Origin: Paraburkholderia sp. Ac-20340
Lineage (GTDB): Bacteria; Pseudomonadota; Gammaproteobacteria; Burkholderiales; Burkholderiaceae
DNA length: 64,000 nt
Reading direction: 5' to 3'
Assembly: GCF_017104965.1 (NCBI RefSeq)
Contig: NZ_JAAGPR010000021.1
Coordinates: 62,001 to 126,000 of the forward strand
Shown: piece after piece, positions 1 to 8,261 of the stretch
How positions within the stretch are numbered: the stretch's first letter is position 1
Layout: every line of letters begins with the position of its first letter
Position numbers and translations under genes: made by a program
Notes under the pieces: generated by a model
Told to the model about the DNA's origin: nothing
Database searches by the model: none
What the model saw: the letters and a program-made list of their open reading frames with translations, nothing else

Positions 1-1
1 C

Positions 2-493
2 ACCTTCGACGTCGCCTTTCTCTACGATCACGAACTCGACGGCACCATCGCCACCGAGCCGCTGATGCCGCCGCAAAAGCCTTATGTGCTGCTGCCGGAA
101 AACCACCGCTTCGCGAGTCAATCGCACGTATCGCTGCGCGACCTTTGCGCCGAGCCGATGATTCTGCTCGACGTGCAGCCCAGCCGTACCTATTTCGTGA
201 GCCTCTTTCACGATCTTGGCCTCACGCCCAATATCGTGTTCGGCTCGCCTTCGATCGAAATGGTGCGCGGCATGGTGGGCCAGGGCTTTGGCTTTTCGCT
301 GCTGGTCACGCGCCCGCATTCCGAATGCACTTACGACGGCAAAAAGGTGGTCACGATCGATATCACCGAACCCGTGGCCACCTCCGGTCTCGTGAGCGCG
401 CGGCTCAAACGCGGTCAATTGACCAAGCCCGCGCAACTGTTCGTGGACTTCTGCCGCGAACACCTCGCGAATCTGCACGAGGCGTCGATTTAA
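2..493 (+). CDS. LysR-family regulator, C-terminal part (5' end outside window)
   Basis: The reading frame is open from the first bases, so the gene begins before the window; 163 residues are visible. They form the second half of a LysR substrate-binding domain, with the usual LLPENH and VRGMVGQGFGFSLL segments. The same stretches are recognisable in the complete LysR protein at 7203-8129 (VMLDLPHSREYFSSLF against MILLDVQPSRTYFVSLF), so the two regulators are close paralogues. It converges on the M20 deacylase gene, the stop codons being 3 bp apart. The DNA-binding half and the promoter cannot be seen, so the target is unknown; the amine and nitrogen-compound genes between the two paralogues are the obvious candidates. 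Confidence 0.85.
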   Translation, partial: TFDVAFLYDHELDGTIATEPLMPPQKPYVLLPENHRFASQSHVSLRDLCAEPMILLDVQPSRTYFVSLFHDLGLTPNIVFGSPSIEMVRGMVGQGFGFSLLVTRPHSECTYDGKKVVTIDITEPVATSGLVSARLKRGQLTKPAQLFVDFCREHLANLHEASI

Positions 494-496
494 AAC

Positions 497-1660
497 TCAC
501 TCCGCTCGCGCGAGATATTGCGCGAGACGCACGAGCATGGCGTCGCAATCCGCAAGCTGCGCTTCGCTCACGAATTCGTCGGGCTTGTGGCCCTGGTCCA
601 TGCTGCCGGGGCCGCACACCACGGTCGGTATGCCTGCCTGTTCGTACAGGCCGCCTTCCGTGCCGAACGCCACCGTACCGAAATCCGTCGATCCGCTGAT
701 ATGCGCGAGCAGGCGCGCCGCGTCGCTTTCGGGCGGCGTCGCCAGTCCCGGATAGGCGCCGAGCGATTGCCATTGGATATCGGTATCGGGCTGCACGGCG
801 CGCATGGCGGGCAGCAATTGCGCCTGCGCGTATTGCGCGAGTTCGTCGGCTACCGACTGAGCCTCGAAACCCGGTAATGCACGCACTTCGAAATCGAATT
901 CGCATTCCGCCGGCACGATATTGAGCGCGCGCCCGCCTTTGATGACACCGGTTTGCACCGTGGAATAAGGCGGATCGAAACGTTCGTCGCGATGTTCCGG
1001 GCTGGCCAGACGCGCGCCGATTTCGTCGAGTTGACCAATCAGACGCGCTGCATATTGAATCGCGTTGACGCCATAAGGTGCGTAAGCGGAATGACACGCC
1101 GCGCCTTTCACGCAGCAACGCATTGCCAGCTTGCCCTTGTGACCGAGCACCGGCTTGAGTTCCGTAGGTTCGCCGATCAGGCAAAGGAGCGGCTTGTGCG
1201 GGCGTTTCGCCAGTTCTTCGAGCATCGGCCGCACGCCCAGACAACCCACTTCTTCGTCATAGGAAAACGCCAGATGAATGGGCGTTTTCAGATCGGCGGC
1301 AATGAATTCCGGCACGGCTGCCAGCACCGAGGCGATAAAGCCTTTCATATCCGCCGTGCCGCGTCCATATAGTCGCCCGTCGCGCTCCGTGAGGCGGAAC
1401 GGTTCGACCGTCCACGCCTGGCCGTCCACGGGCACCACGTCCGTATGCCCGGAAAGCACGACACCGCCGCGATCGCTCGGACCAATCGTCGCGAACAGAT
1501 TTGCCTTGGTGCGCTCCGCGTTATAGAAAAGCTCGCTGCGAATGCCGAATTCCGCCAGATAGCGCTCGATAAACGCAATCAGTTCGAGATTCGATTCGCG
1601 GCTGACGGTTGCGAAACCGATCAGCCGCTCCAGCAGCTTGCGACTGCTGCGTTCATTCAT
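497..1660 (-). CDS. argE: M20-family deacetylase, ArgE-like (acetylornithine deacetylase type)
   Basis: A zinc-dependent amide hydrolase of 387 residues, the usual ArgE length. Metal-site residues are visible: H72 and D74 in SGHTDVVPVDG, D104 in GRGTADMKG, and the pair E136-E137 in YDEEVGC. The family removes the acyl group from N-acetylornithine or related N-acyl amino acids. I chose the ATG at 1660 because a GGAG stands 9 bases before it; an ATG at 1675 has no such site. It overlaps the upstream DUF1028 gene by 8 bp, which suggests translational coupling. The context (Rid protein, flavin monooxygenase) is catabolic, so the true substrate may be another N-acyl compound rather than acetylornithine. 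Confidence 0.85.
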   Translation of the reverse strand: MNERSSRKLLERLIGFATVSRESNLELIAFIERYLAEFGIRSELFYNAERTKANLFATIGPSDRGGVVLSGHTDVVPVDGQAWTVEPFRLTERDGRLYGRGTADMKGFIASVLAAVPEFIAADLKTPIHLAFSYDEEVGCLGVRPMLEELAKRPHKPLLCLIGEPTELKPVLGHKGKLAMRCCVKGAACHSAYAPYGVNAIQYAARLIGQLDEIGARLASPEHRDERFDPPYSTVQTGVIKGGRALNIVPAECEFDFEVRALPGFEAQSVADELAQYAQAQLLPAMRAVQPDTDIQWQSLGAYPGLATPPESDAARLLAHISGSTDFGTVAFGTEGGLYEQAGIPTVVCGPGSMDQGHKPDEFVSEAQLADCDAMLVRLAQYLARAE

Positions 1661-2330
1661 CGCCTGGGACTCCATAGCTTGGCGCGGCGGTCGGATTCAG
1701 CGCGCGGGTCAGATAGTCCTGCATCTGCGGCCGATATGCCTGCCAAAGACCGTCCAGCTCGCCGAGCGGATCGTTATCGGCCCAATCGACGCGCAGATCG
1801 ACCACCGGCCAGGTATGGTCGTCGACGATCTTGAGCGCCGCCGAATGTACCGGCCCGGCCTCCCCGCCCGCCGCCATCGCAGCGTGCATGGCAGCCAGCA
1901 AACGATCGGCGAGCGCGCCCGGCGTGTTTTCGAACGCCTGCACCATCGTATCGATCACGTGTTGTCCCGCGAGCATATTGCCCGCCGCCACGCACTGCTC
2001 GCCTGCCGCCGCGTGATAAATGCCCAGCGCTTCCTTGCCGCTGAAAAACGCCGTGCGCCCTTGCGCGTCGATCACCGTCACCTGGCGATACTGACTCCAG
2101 CCATTCGAATTCAATGCGCGGTCCAGCGCGGCTGCGGGTTCGAGCTGATCGTGTTCCAGCAGATCCAGCACCTGCGGGCCGAGTGCGGGCAGCGTGACGT
2201 TTTGCGTCGCCACGACGCCCACACCTGCGCGTGCCCAGGGACAACGCGCCCCCACTGCGATGCTCGACGAACTGATGGCAATGCCGAGCTGACCGGTTTC
2301 GGCGCAGCGGCCGACAATCGAGAATGTCAT
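1653..2330 (-). CDS. DUF1028 family protein (putative Ntn-type hydrolase)
   Basis: The 225-residue product begins MTFSIVGRC, matching the conserved start of the DUF1028 family, where the threonine after the initiator Met is the presumed N-terminal nucleophile. The SSSSIAVGARCPWARAGVGVVATQ segment is also typical. The ATG at 2330 fits the conserved N terminus; an in-frame extension to 2708 only reads antisense through the Rid gene. The family's reaction is not firmly established to my knowledge; it often sits beside amidase and Rid genes, as here. The start lies 20 bp after the Rid stop and the end overlaps the deacylase start by 8 bp, so the genes are probably co-transcribed. Confidence 0.85.
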   Translation of the reverse strand: MTFSIVGRCAETGQLGIAISSSSIAVGARCPWARAGVGVVATQNVTLPALGPQVLDLLEHDQLEPAAALDRALNSNGWSQYRQVTVIDAQGRTAFFSGKEALGIYHAAAGEQCVAAGNMLAGQHVIDTMVQAFENTPGALADRLLAAMHAAMAAGGEAGPVHSAALKIVDDHTWPVVDLRVDWADNDPLGELDGLWQAYRPQMQDYLTRALNPTAAPSYGVPGDE

Positions 2331-2350
2331 GGCACGTTTCTCCCTTGTTT

Positions 2351-2782
2351 TCAGGCTTGCGGCGGCGTCCAGCCGTCCGGCACCACGGCGATCACGTCGA
2401 TTTCCATCAACCATTGCGGCTGACCGAGCGCCGAGACCACGAGGCCCGTCGAAATCGGAAACACGCCCTTGAGCCATTTGCCCACTTCCTGATAAACCGG
2501 CTCGCGATAACGCGGGTCGATCAGATACGTCGTGGTCTTGACGATATGGCTCAGGTCGCTGCCCGCTTCTTCGAGCAGTTGCTTGACGTTCTTCATGGCC
2601 TGCTCGGCCTGCGCACGCGGGTCGCCCAGACCCACGAGCTTGCCGTCGAAATCGGTGCCTACCTGGCCGCGCACGTACACCGTATTGCCGGCACGCACGG
2701 CCTGGCAAAGATCGTTGTCGAGCGTCTGGTTCGGATAAGTATCCTTGGTATTGAACATGCGGATGCGGGTATGCGTGGGCAT
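2351..2782 (-). CDS. RidA/YjgF-family protein lacking the canonical catalytic Arg
   Basis: 143 residues with the Rid fold pattern: GNTVYVRGQVG, the helix QAEQAMKNVKQLLEEAGS, VVKTTTYLIDP-like strands and the closing EIDVIAV. Canonical RidA hydrolyses reactive enamines/imines using an arginine in a PARSxVEV-type segment. Here the aligned segment reads FPISTGLVVSA, with Ser111 where the arginine should be. The protein is therefore probably one of the non-archetypal Rid subfamilies, with a different or no deaminase activity. The ATG directly abuts the stop codon of the upstream monooxygenase gene (0 bp gap), so translation is likely coupled and the protein probably acts on a product of that enzyme. 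Confidence 0.88.
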   Translation of the reverse strand: MPTHTRIRMFNTKDTYPNQTLDNDLCQAVRAGNTVYVRGQVGTDFDGKLVGLGDPRAQAEQAMKNVKQLLEEAGSDLSHIVKTTTYLIDPRYREPVYQEVGKWLKGVFPISTGLVVSALGQPQWLMEIDVIAVVPDGWTPPQA

Positions 2783-4126
2783 TTAAATGACTCCGATTGC
2801 GTTATTCGATTCGTTACGGGTTTCTTCGCGAGCGTCGATGTTCGCTTCCACACTGGTGGATTGAGTGCGTTGCGTCGCGTCGCGATAGTCGAGGTATTGA
2901 GCCTGCGTGGCGATATGGCCGGCGACATGCTTCGCGTCGTGCCACACGCCCCAGATGAATGACGAGCCACGGCGCGAGAGCCACGGCAGGCCCACGAAAT
3001 AGACGCCCGGCTCGCTCGATACGCCGCGCTGATGCTTCGGTTTGCCTTTCTCGTCGAAGGCGTTGACCTGCAGCCAGCCATAGTCGTTTGCGTAACCGGT
3101 GGCCCAGACGATCGAGCTCACACCGGCCTTTTTCAGGTCGAGTTCGAGGAGCGGTTGCGTGACGCACTCCGGGTCGGGCACGACCGCGCGCGCTTCGGGT
3201 TCTTCCGGCAAATCGAGACCGTTGCGGGCGACATAGGCGTCAGCGGCGTCGAGCAGCGAGAGATAGTTGGCGTCGCCATTCGCGAGATTGGTCGCGAGAT
3301 CGCTTTCGAATTTGACCACGCCGTCGTTGAACGACTGGGTCAGCCCCACCAGCGTCATGCCCGCATGCGCGAGCTTGCGGAAATTGACGGTATGGCCGCC
3401 ACGCGCGCCGCTCACGGCAATCGTCACGTGTTCGCGGCCCGGCACGGCGGTTTCCAGATCCCAGAGACCGAGCACGCCCAGCCACCAGCAGAAGTCGCGA
3501 TTGCGATACGCGCGCGGCGGGCGATCGTGCGGACCCACGGAGAGATAAACACGCTTGCCCGCACGCATTAATTCTTCGGCAATCTGCACGCCCGACGAAC
3601 CCGCGCCCACCACCAGCACGGCGCCTTCGGGCAATTGCTGCGGATTGCGATAATCGGCCGAGTGAATCTGCACGAGACCGGCGGCATTTTTGGGCGCGAT
3701 CGGCGGAATCACCGGGCGCTGGAACGGGCCGGTGGCGACCACCACGCGTTGCGCTTCGATCACGCCGCGGCTCGTTTCGACCGTGAAGCCGGGGCGGCCT
3801 GCATTGCGCACCACTTTTGTGACGTCCACACCCGTGCGGATCGGCGCATTGAACTGCTTTGCGTAGGCTTCGAAATAATCGGCCACGCGATCTTTCGAGG
3901 CAAAAGCATCAGGGTCGAGATCGTCGAACTCCAGGCCCGGAAAACGGTCGTGCCATGCAGGACCGTTTGCGACCAGCGAATCCCAGCGGCCGGTTCTCCA
4001 GCGCTCGGCGATGCGCTCGCGCTCCAGCACGAGATGCGGCACACCCAGCTTGCCCAGGTGCTCGCTCATTGCCACGCCGGCCTGCCCGGCGCCGACGACG
4101 AGCGTATCAACGGTTTCGATTGTCAT
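2783..4126 (-). CDS. Flavin-dependent monooxygenase (FMO/CzcO-type)
   Basis: 447 residues with two Rossmann motifs, VVGAGQAGVAMSEHLGKLG near the N terminus (FAD) and VVGAGSSGVQIAEELMRAG in the middle (NADPH), and the late WATGY motif of class B flavoprotein monooxygenases. These enzymes insert oxygen at N, S or a ketone. The frame is open up to 4300, but the ATG at 4126 is chosen because AAGGAA stands just before it and the FAD motif then falls at residues 9-28. It is the first gene of the operon monooxygenase-Rid-DUF1028-M20. The substrate is unknown; the downstream genes point to a nitrogen-containing compound. Confidence 0.85.
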   Translation of the reverse strand: MTIETVDTLVVGAGQAGVAMSEHLGKLGVPHLVLERERIAERWRTGRWDSLVANGPAWHDRFPGLEFDDLDPDAFASKDRVADYFEAYAKQFNAPIRTGVDVTKVVRNAGRPGFTVETSRGVIEAQRVVVATGPFQRPVIPPIAPKNAAGLVQIHSADYRNPQQLPEGAVLVVGAGSSGVQIAEELMRAGKRVYLSVGPHDRPPRAYRNRDFCWWLGVLGLWDLETAVPGREHVTIAVSGARGGHTVNFRKLAHAGMTLVGLTQSFNDGVVKFESDLATNLANGDANYLSLLDAADAYVARNGLDLPEEPEARAVVPDPECVTQPLLELDLKKAGVSSIVWATGYANDYGWLQVNAFDEKGKPKHQRGVSSEPGVYFVGLPWLSRRGSSFIWGVWHDAKHVAGHIATQAQYLDYRDATQRTQSTSVEANIDAREETRNESNNAIGVI

Positions 4127-4200
4127 TGCGGTTTCCTTATGCAAGGCGGCCTGAGTTGGCAACAAACCAGAAAACGCACCGCCTGTGCGACCCTGTGTGT

Positions 4201-4220
4201 GGGTTCGGTTGGGTTTGGTT
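4201..4220. repeat. Two tandem copies of a 10-bp GGGTTYGGTT unit
   Basis: GGGTTCGGTT is followed immediately by GGGTTTGGTT, one mismatch between copies. It lies 75-95 bp upstream of the monooxygenase ATG, in the region expected to hold the operon's promoter. It may be a binding repeat or chance. Confidence 0.4.
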
Positions 4221-4323
4221 GTGTCTATTCTGTTCAGAGTCGAGGAATTGCGAAACGATGATTTTTGTCGTTCCTGCCTAGCAAAAAAATTCCTCTGCAC
4301 TTTTTTGGCTGTATTGCGGTCAA

Positions 4324-4367
4324 TAAAAAACGCCCGCTCGCTCCCGAGTGGGAACGAAGCGGGCGTT
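4324..4367 (-). terminator. Rho-independent terminator of the aminotransferase gene
   Basis: AACGCCCGC at 4329-4337 pairs with GCGGGCGTT at 4359-4367, with extra CCC/GGG pairing inside the loop. Read on the minus strand the stem is followed by a run of T (positions 4325-4330). It lies 15 bp after the stop of the gene at 4382-5761 and insulates it from the monooxygenase operon downstream. Confidence 0.9.
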
Positions 4368-4381
4368 GTAATTCGAACGTT

Positions 4382-5761
4382 TTACAGCAGGGTTTCAGCG
4401 GTCGCGTCCACTGCCAGGCGCATCTTGTCCACCAGTTCGTCGATTTGCGCATGGTCGATCACGAGCGGCGGCGCGACGATCAACCGACCATTGGTCGAAC
4501 GCACGATCACGCCCAGATCGAAACCCACGGAACGGCTATGCCACGTCAATTCCGCTTCGTTGACGAAGCGCTCGCGCGTGCTCTTGTCCTTCGCAAACTG
4601 GATCGCGGCAACGGCCCCCACGCCCTGCACTTCGCCGATTAACGGATGGCCTGCAAAGGCGTCGCGTAGCGCTTTCTGCAGATAAGGGCCAGTATCTGTT
4701 TTCGTGCGCTCGACCAGCCCGCCGCGATCGAGCACATCCAGATTCGCCAGTGCCACCGCTGCGGCAACCGGGTGCCCCGAATACGTGAGACCGTGTGCAT
4801 AAACGCCGCCGCGTTCGACCAGCGCCTCGCCAACGCGGCGGCTCATGATGAGCCCGCCCATCGGCACGTAGCCCGATGTCAAACCCTTGGCGATACAGAT
4901 CAAATCCGGTTCGAAGCCAAAGTGCCGATGCGCAAACCATTCGCCGGTGCGGCCAAAGCCGCCGATCACTTCGTCGGCACACAGCAGCACATCGTATTTG
5001 CGGCAGATGCGCTCGATCTCTTGCCAATAACCGTCGGGCGGAAAAATCATGCCGCCCGCGCCCTGGAACGGTTCCGCAACGAAGGCGCCAACGCGGTCCG
5101 CGCCCAGCTCGAGAATCTTGCGCTCGAGCGATTGCGCGGCTTTCAGGCCGAATGCTTCCGGCGTGAGATCGCCGCCATTGGCGTACCAGTACGGTTCATC
5201 GACATGCGTGATATTGGGGATCGGCAGATCGCCCATTTCATGCATGAACGCCATACCGCCCAGCGACGCACTGCCGACCGTCGAGCCGTGATAGCCATTC
5301 ACGCGGCCAATCAGCACCTTCTTTTCCGGCTTGCCCATTACGTCCCAGAAGCGGCGCACCGTGCGGATCAGCACTTCATTCGATTCGGAACCGGAGTTCG
5401 TATAAACGACATGGCTGAAATGGCCGCCCAGCAGCGAAAACAGCTTCTCGGACAGTTCAATTACCGAAGGATGCGTGGTGTGAAAGAACATGTTGTAGTA
5501 AGACAGTTCTTTCATCTGCCGCGCGGCGGCATCGACCAGTTCCTTGCGTCCATAACCGACGTTCGTGCACCACAAGCCCGACATACCGTCGAGGTAGCGA
5601 TTGCCGTCGTTGTCCCAGAGATGCACACCCTCGCCGCGCACCATAACGCGTGGCCCTTCCGCGTTCAGCGCCTTCTGGTCGACGAACGCATGCAGATGAT
5701 GCGCGGCATCGCTCTGTTGATAGTCACGGGTACTGCGCTGGGGGAGATCGCGTGTATTCAT
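4382..5761 (-). CDS. spuC: Class III aminotransferase, SpuC-like (putrescine/omega-amine:pyruvate)
   Basis: 459 residues, PLP-dependent fold type I. The Schiff-base lysine is K292 in IAKGLTSGYVPMG; the PLP-aspartate motif is ADEVIGGFGRTGEW; TNSGSESNE and NGYHGST are also present. This pattern is that of polyamine/beta-alanine:pyruvate aminotransferases such as SpuC, which convert putrescine to an aminoaldehyde. The start ATG at 5761 is the only good one. It is transcribed divergently from a polyamine-binding protein gene (6063-7196), which supports a polyamine substrate, and is ended by a strong terminator. Other omega-amino compounds remain possible. Confidence 0.85.
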   Translation of the reverse strand: MNTRDLPQRSTRDYQQSDAAHHLHAFVDQKALNAEGPRVMVRGEGVHLWDNDGNRYLDGMSGLWCTNVGYGRKELVDAAARQMKELSYYNMFFHTTHPSVIELSEKLFSLLGGHFSHVVYTNSGSESNEVLIRTVRRFWDVMGKPEKKVLIGRVNGYHGSTVGSASLGGMAFMHEMGDLPIPNITHVDEPYWYANGGDLTPEAFGLKAAQSLERKILELGADRVGAFVAEPFQGAGGMIFPPDGYWQEIERICRKYDVLLCADEVIGGFGRTGEWFAHRHFGFEPDLICIAKGLTSGYVPMGGLIMSRRVGEALVERGGVYAHGLTYSGHPVAAAVALANLDVLDRGGLVERTKTDTGPYLQKALRDAFAGHPLIGEVQGVGAVAAIQFAKDKSTRERFVNEAELTWHSRSVGFDLGVIVRSTNGRLIVAPPLVIDHAQIDELVDKMRLAVDATAETLL

Positions 5762-6062
5762 GGTTCTGGTTCCAGAATCGGACTTCTATTGAGCACCGTT
5801 ACGCCTGGTGAATACCCTCGGTGTCCGCAACAAAAACGAACACCAGTTCGGCTCACTCTCCCTCGACAAAATAACAAGGTAAAGAATGCAATTTCTGGCT
5901 ATTGCATAGAATTTGTCGATGCCAGTTCCATGGCGCATCGCATAGGAAAAACCTGTACATGACCTAGATAAACTATTTTTTTCTCCCGATCTTCGCGTGC
6001 CAGGATTCAGCCGTCGTTCGTCGCAGCCCTTATGGCCAATCCTCATTCATAGAGAGACATTC
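5762..6062. promoter_or_regulatory. Divergent promoter region spuC/spuD with a 14-bp palindrome
   Basis: 301 bp without a gene between two divergent start codons, so it must hold both promoters. The only clear symmetry is CGAAC-acca-GTTCG at 5837-5850. No convincing sigma-70 or sigma-54 elements were found, so the promoters are inferred from gene orientation only. Confidence 0.45.
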
Positions 6063-7196
6063 ATGCGCATCGATCGTATCCGGCAGTTTGTGCGTCCTTC
6101 GATTGCCCTGGCTTCGCTTGCGGCGCTCGCCAGCACGGGAAGTCTGACCAGCGCGCCCGCCAGGGCGGCTGAAACGCAGTTGAACGTCTATAACTGGTCC
6201 GACTATATTGGCAAGGACACCATTCCCGATTTCGAAAAACAAACGGGCATCAAGGTCAAATACGATAACTACGACGGCGACGATACCTTGCAGGCCAAGC
6301 TGCTTGCCGGTAGCTCCGGCTATGATATCGTTGTGCCCACATCGAATTACATGGCGCGGCAAATTCCAGCGGGCATCTACCAGAAGCTCGACAAATCGAA
6401 ATTGCCCAATCTGGCGAATCTCGATCCTGCACTCATGAAAATCATTGCGCAGGCCGATCCCGGCAATCAGTACGGCGCGCCGTATGCCTACGGCACGGAT
6501 GGCATGGGCTACAACGTGCAGGCCGTGCAGAAGGCGCTCGGCGGCAACGCGCCCGTCGACAGTTGGGCGCTGGTGTTCGACCCGGAAAATATGTCGAAAC
6601 TGAAGAGTTGCGGCGTGTCATTCCTGGATCAGGCCGTCGATGTGTTCGCGGCCACGCTGCAATATATGCACAAAGACCCCAATAGCACCAACCCCGGCGA
6701 TTATCAGGCGGCGTATGAAACGCTCAAGAAAGTCCGCCCGTATATCACGCAATTCAATTCGTCCGGATATATCAACGACCTTGCGAATAACGATATCTGC
6801 GTGGCGTTTGGCTGGTCCGGCGATATCGGCATTGCGCATCGCCGCGCCGTGGATGCCAAACGCAGCTATGAAATCAGGTTCTCGAATGCGAAGGAAGGCG
6901 GGCTGATCTGGTTCGACATCATGGGCATTCCCAAGGACGCACCGCATCCCGAGGCCGCGCTCGCCTGGATCAACTATATCGAGGACCCGAAAGTGAATGC
7001 GGGAATCACGAACGAGGTGTTCTACCCCACGCCGAACAAGGCGGCGCGTGCGTTCGTGACCGCCTCCGTGGCCAATGACGCCGGCGTCTATCCGGCGCCG
7101 GACGTGCTAGCGAAAATGACCATGATGAAAGCCTTGCCCGCCGATATCCTGCGTCTGGAAAACCGCCTCTGGGCGCAGCTCAAGACTGGTCACTAG
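6063..7196 (+). CDS. spuD: Polyamine ABC transporter substrate-binding protein (PotF/SpuD type)
   Basis: 377 residues with a Sec signal peptide (basic start MRIDRIR, hydrophobic stretch, cleavage after ARA or ARAA near residue 35). The mature protein opens QLNVYNWSDYIGKDTIPDFEK and continues with DGDDTLQAKLLAGSSGYDIVVP, typical of periplasmic putrescine/spermidine-binding proteins. The ATG at 6063 follows AGAGAGA. No ABC ATPase or permease gene is nearby, so it either borrows membrane components encoded elsewhere or acts as a sensor. Pairing with the SpuC-like aminotransferase suggests uptake and transamination of the same amine. Confidence 0.88.
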   Translation: MRIDRIRQFVRPSIALASLAALASTGSLTSAPARAAETQLNVYNWSDYIGKDTIPDFEKQTGIKVKYDNYDGDDTLQAKLLAGSSGYDIVVPTSNYMARQIPAGIYQKLDKSKLPNLANLDPALMKIIAQADPGNQYGAPYAYGTDGMGYNVQAVQKALGGNAPVDSWALVFDPENMSKLKSCGVSFLDQAVDVFAATLQYMHKDPNSTNPGDYQAAYETLKKVRPYITQFNSSGYINDLANNDICVAFGWSGDIGIAHRRAVDAKRSYEIRFSNAKEGGLIWFDIMGIPKDAPHPEAALAWINYIEDPKVNAGITNEVFYPTPNKAARAFVTASVANDAGVYPAPDVLAKMTMMKALPADILRLENRLWAQLKTGH

Positions 7197-7202
7197 GATT
7201 CG

Positions 7203-8129
7203 TCAGGGCCGCGCGTACTGCCGTTTGATCAATTCCTCGGCGAATGCAGCGAAGCGCTGCACCACCACGCGCGGCTTCATGGTGCGCGACTGCGCAATAC
7301 CCAGCGTAGTCGCAACCACTTTCTCCTTGAAGCGCTTCACCACGAAATCTTCGCCATCGACCGTCTGGGTCGATTTGAGCGGGAAGTTCAGGATGCTGAA
7401 GCCCAGACCGTTCGCCACCATGCCGCGCACCACTTCCGGTTGCGAAGAGCGGAACACCGGCACCGGCCGCTGCCCGACCGTATCGAACAGCGAAGAAAAA
7501 TATTCGCGGCTATGCGGCAGATCGAGCATCACATAAGGCTCGTCGATGAGATTCGACAGCGAAACCGCACGATGCTGCGCAAGCGGATGGCGGCTAGGCA
7601 GGATCACATAAGGCGGCAAATGCACCAGCGGCCGAAAGTCGATGTCATCGGTGAGATCGATATCGTACGTGAGTGCGATGTCCAGCGAGCCGTCGTGCAG
7701 CCCTTCGAACAAACCATCCTGATGCGCTTCCATCGTCTTGAAAGCAATGCCAGCATGATCGGCCAGAAAGCGGCTGATCAAGCCGGATAACAACGGCGGC
7801 GCCAGCGAAACCAGACAGCCGAGTGCAATCGTGCCCGTCATGCCAGTATCGAGCCCGCGCGCGACGGCCTGGAGTTCTTCGGCGTTCTTCAATAGATCGC
7901 GCGTTTTGCCGAGCAATTCGCGCCCTGCCTGCGTGAGCGACAGACCGGCGGCATGATGGCGAATGAACAGTTGAATGCCGAATGCGTCTTCGAGTTCGGA
8001 GATCGCACTGGAAATGGAAGGCTGCGAGATATGCATCAGCCGCGCCGCCAGCGTGAACGACAGCGTTTCCGCCGCCGTCACGAAGTAGCGCAGTTGACGC
8101 AAGGAGAAGTTGAGTCGGGGGCTTTCCAT
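7203..8129 (-). CDS. LysR-family transcriptional regulator
   Basis: 308 residues. The N-terminal winged HTH contains LRQLRYFVTAAETLSFTLAA and ISQPSISSAISELEDAFG, followed by a LysR substrate-binding domain. The ATG at 8129 puts the HTH at the usual distance from the start; the frame extends further upstream without support. Its C-terminal half closely resembles the truncated LysR at the window start. It converges on the polyamine-binding protein gene (6 bp between stops). It may control the polyamine/aminotransferase genes, but LysR genes usually act on a divergent neighbour and here none is divergent, so the target is uncertain. Confidence 0.88.
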   Translation of the reverse strand: MESPRLNFSLRQLRYFVTAAETLSFTLAARLMHISQPSISSAISELEDAFGIQLFIRHHAAGLSLTQAGRELLGKTRDLLKNAEELQAVARGLDTGMTGTIALGCLVSLAPPLLSGLISRFLADHAGIAFKTMEAHQDGLFEGLHDGSLDIALTYDIDLTDDIDFRPLVHLPPYVILPSRHPLAQHRAVSLSNLIDEPYVMLDLPHSREYFSSLFDTVGQRPVPVFRSSQPEVVRGMVANGLGFSILNFPLKSTQTVDGEDFVVKRFKEKVVATTLGIAQSRTMKPRVVVQRFAAFAEELIKRQYARP

Positions 8130-8187
8130 ATCAAGCGAGATGGGACGAAGTTGGCAATGACGATGTGTTATCACGCCAGAATTCCGC

Positions 8188-8225
8188 GTGCAGGACAAGT
8201 CATGGAAACGACACTTGCCCTGCAC
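8188..8225. repeat. 13-bp inverted repeat between the pump operon and lysR
   Basis: GTGCAGGACAAGT at 8188-8200 and ACTTGCCCTGCAC at 8213-8225 form arms with one mismatch and a 12-nt loop. It lies after the outer-membrane gene of the pump and 59-96 bp before the lysR start, both on the minus strand. No T-run follows, so it is either a factor-dependent terminator or a regulatory site for lysR. Confidence 0.7.
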
Positions 8226-8261
8226 ACCGGAACGCTTCTCCGCCTCGCTCGACGGACGCCC

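Noticed and set aside
5780..5880. Possible sigma-54 promoter upstream of spuC
   Set aside because: The GG and GC are 14 rather than 10 bases apart.
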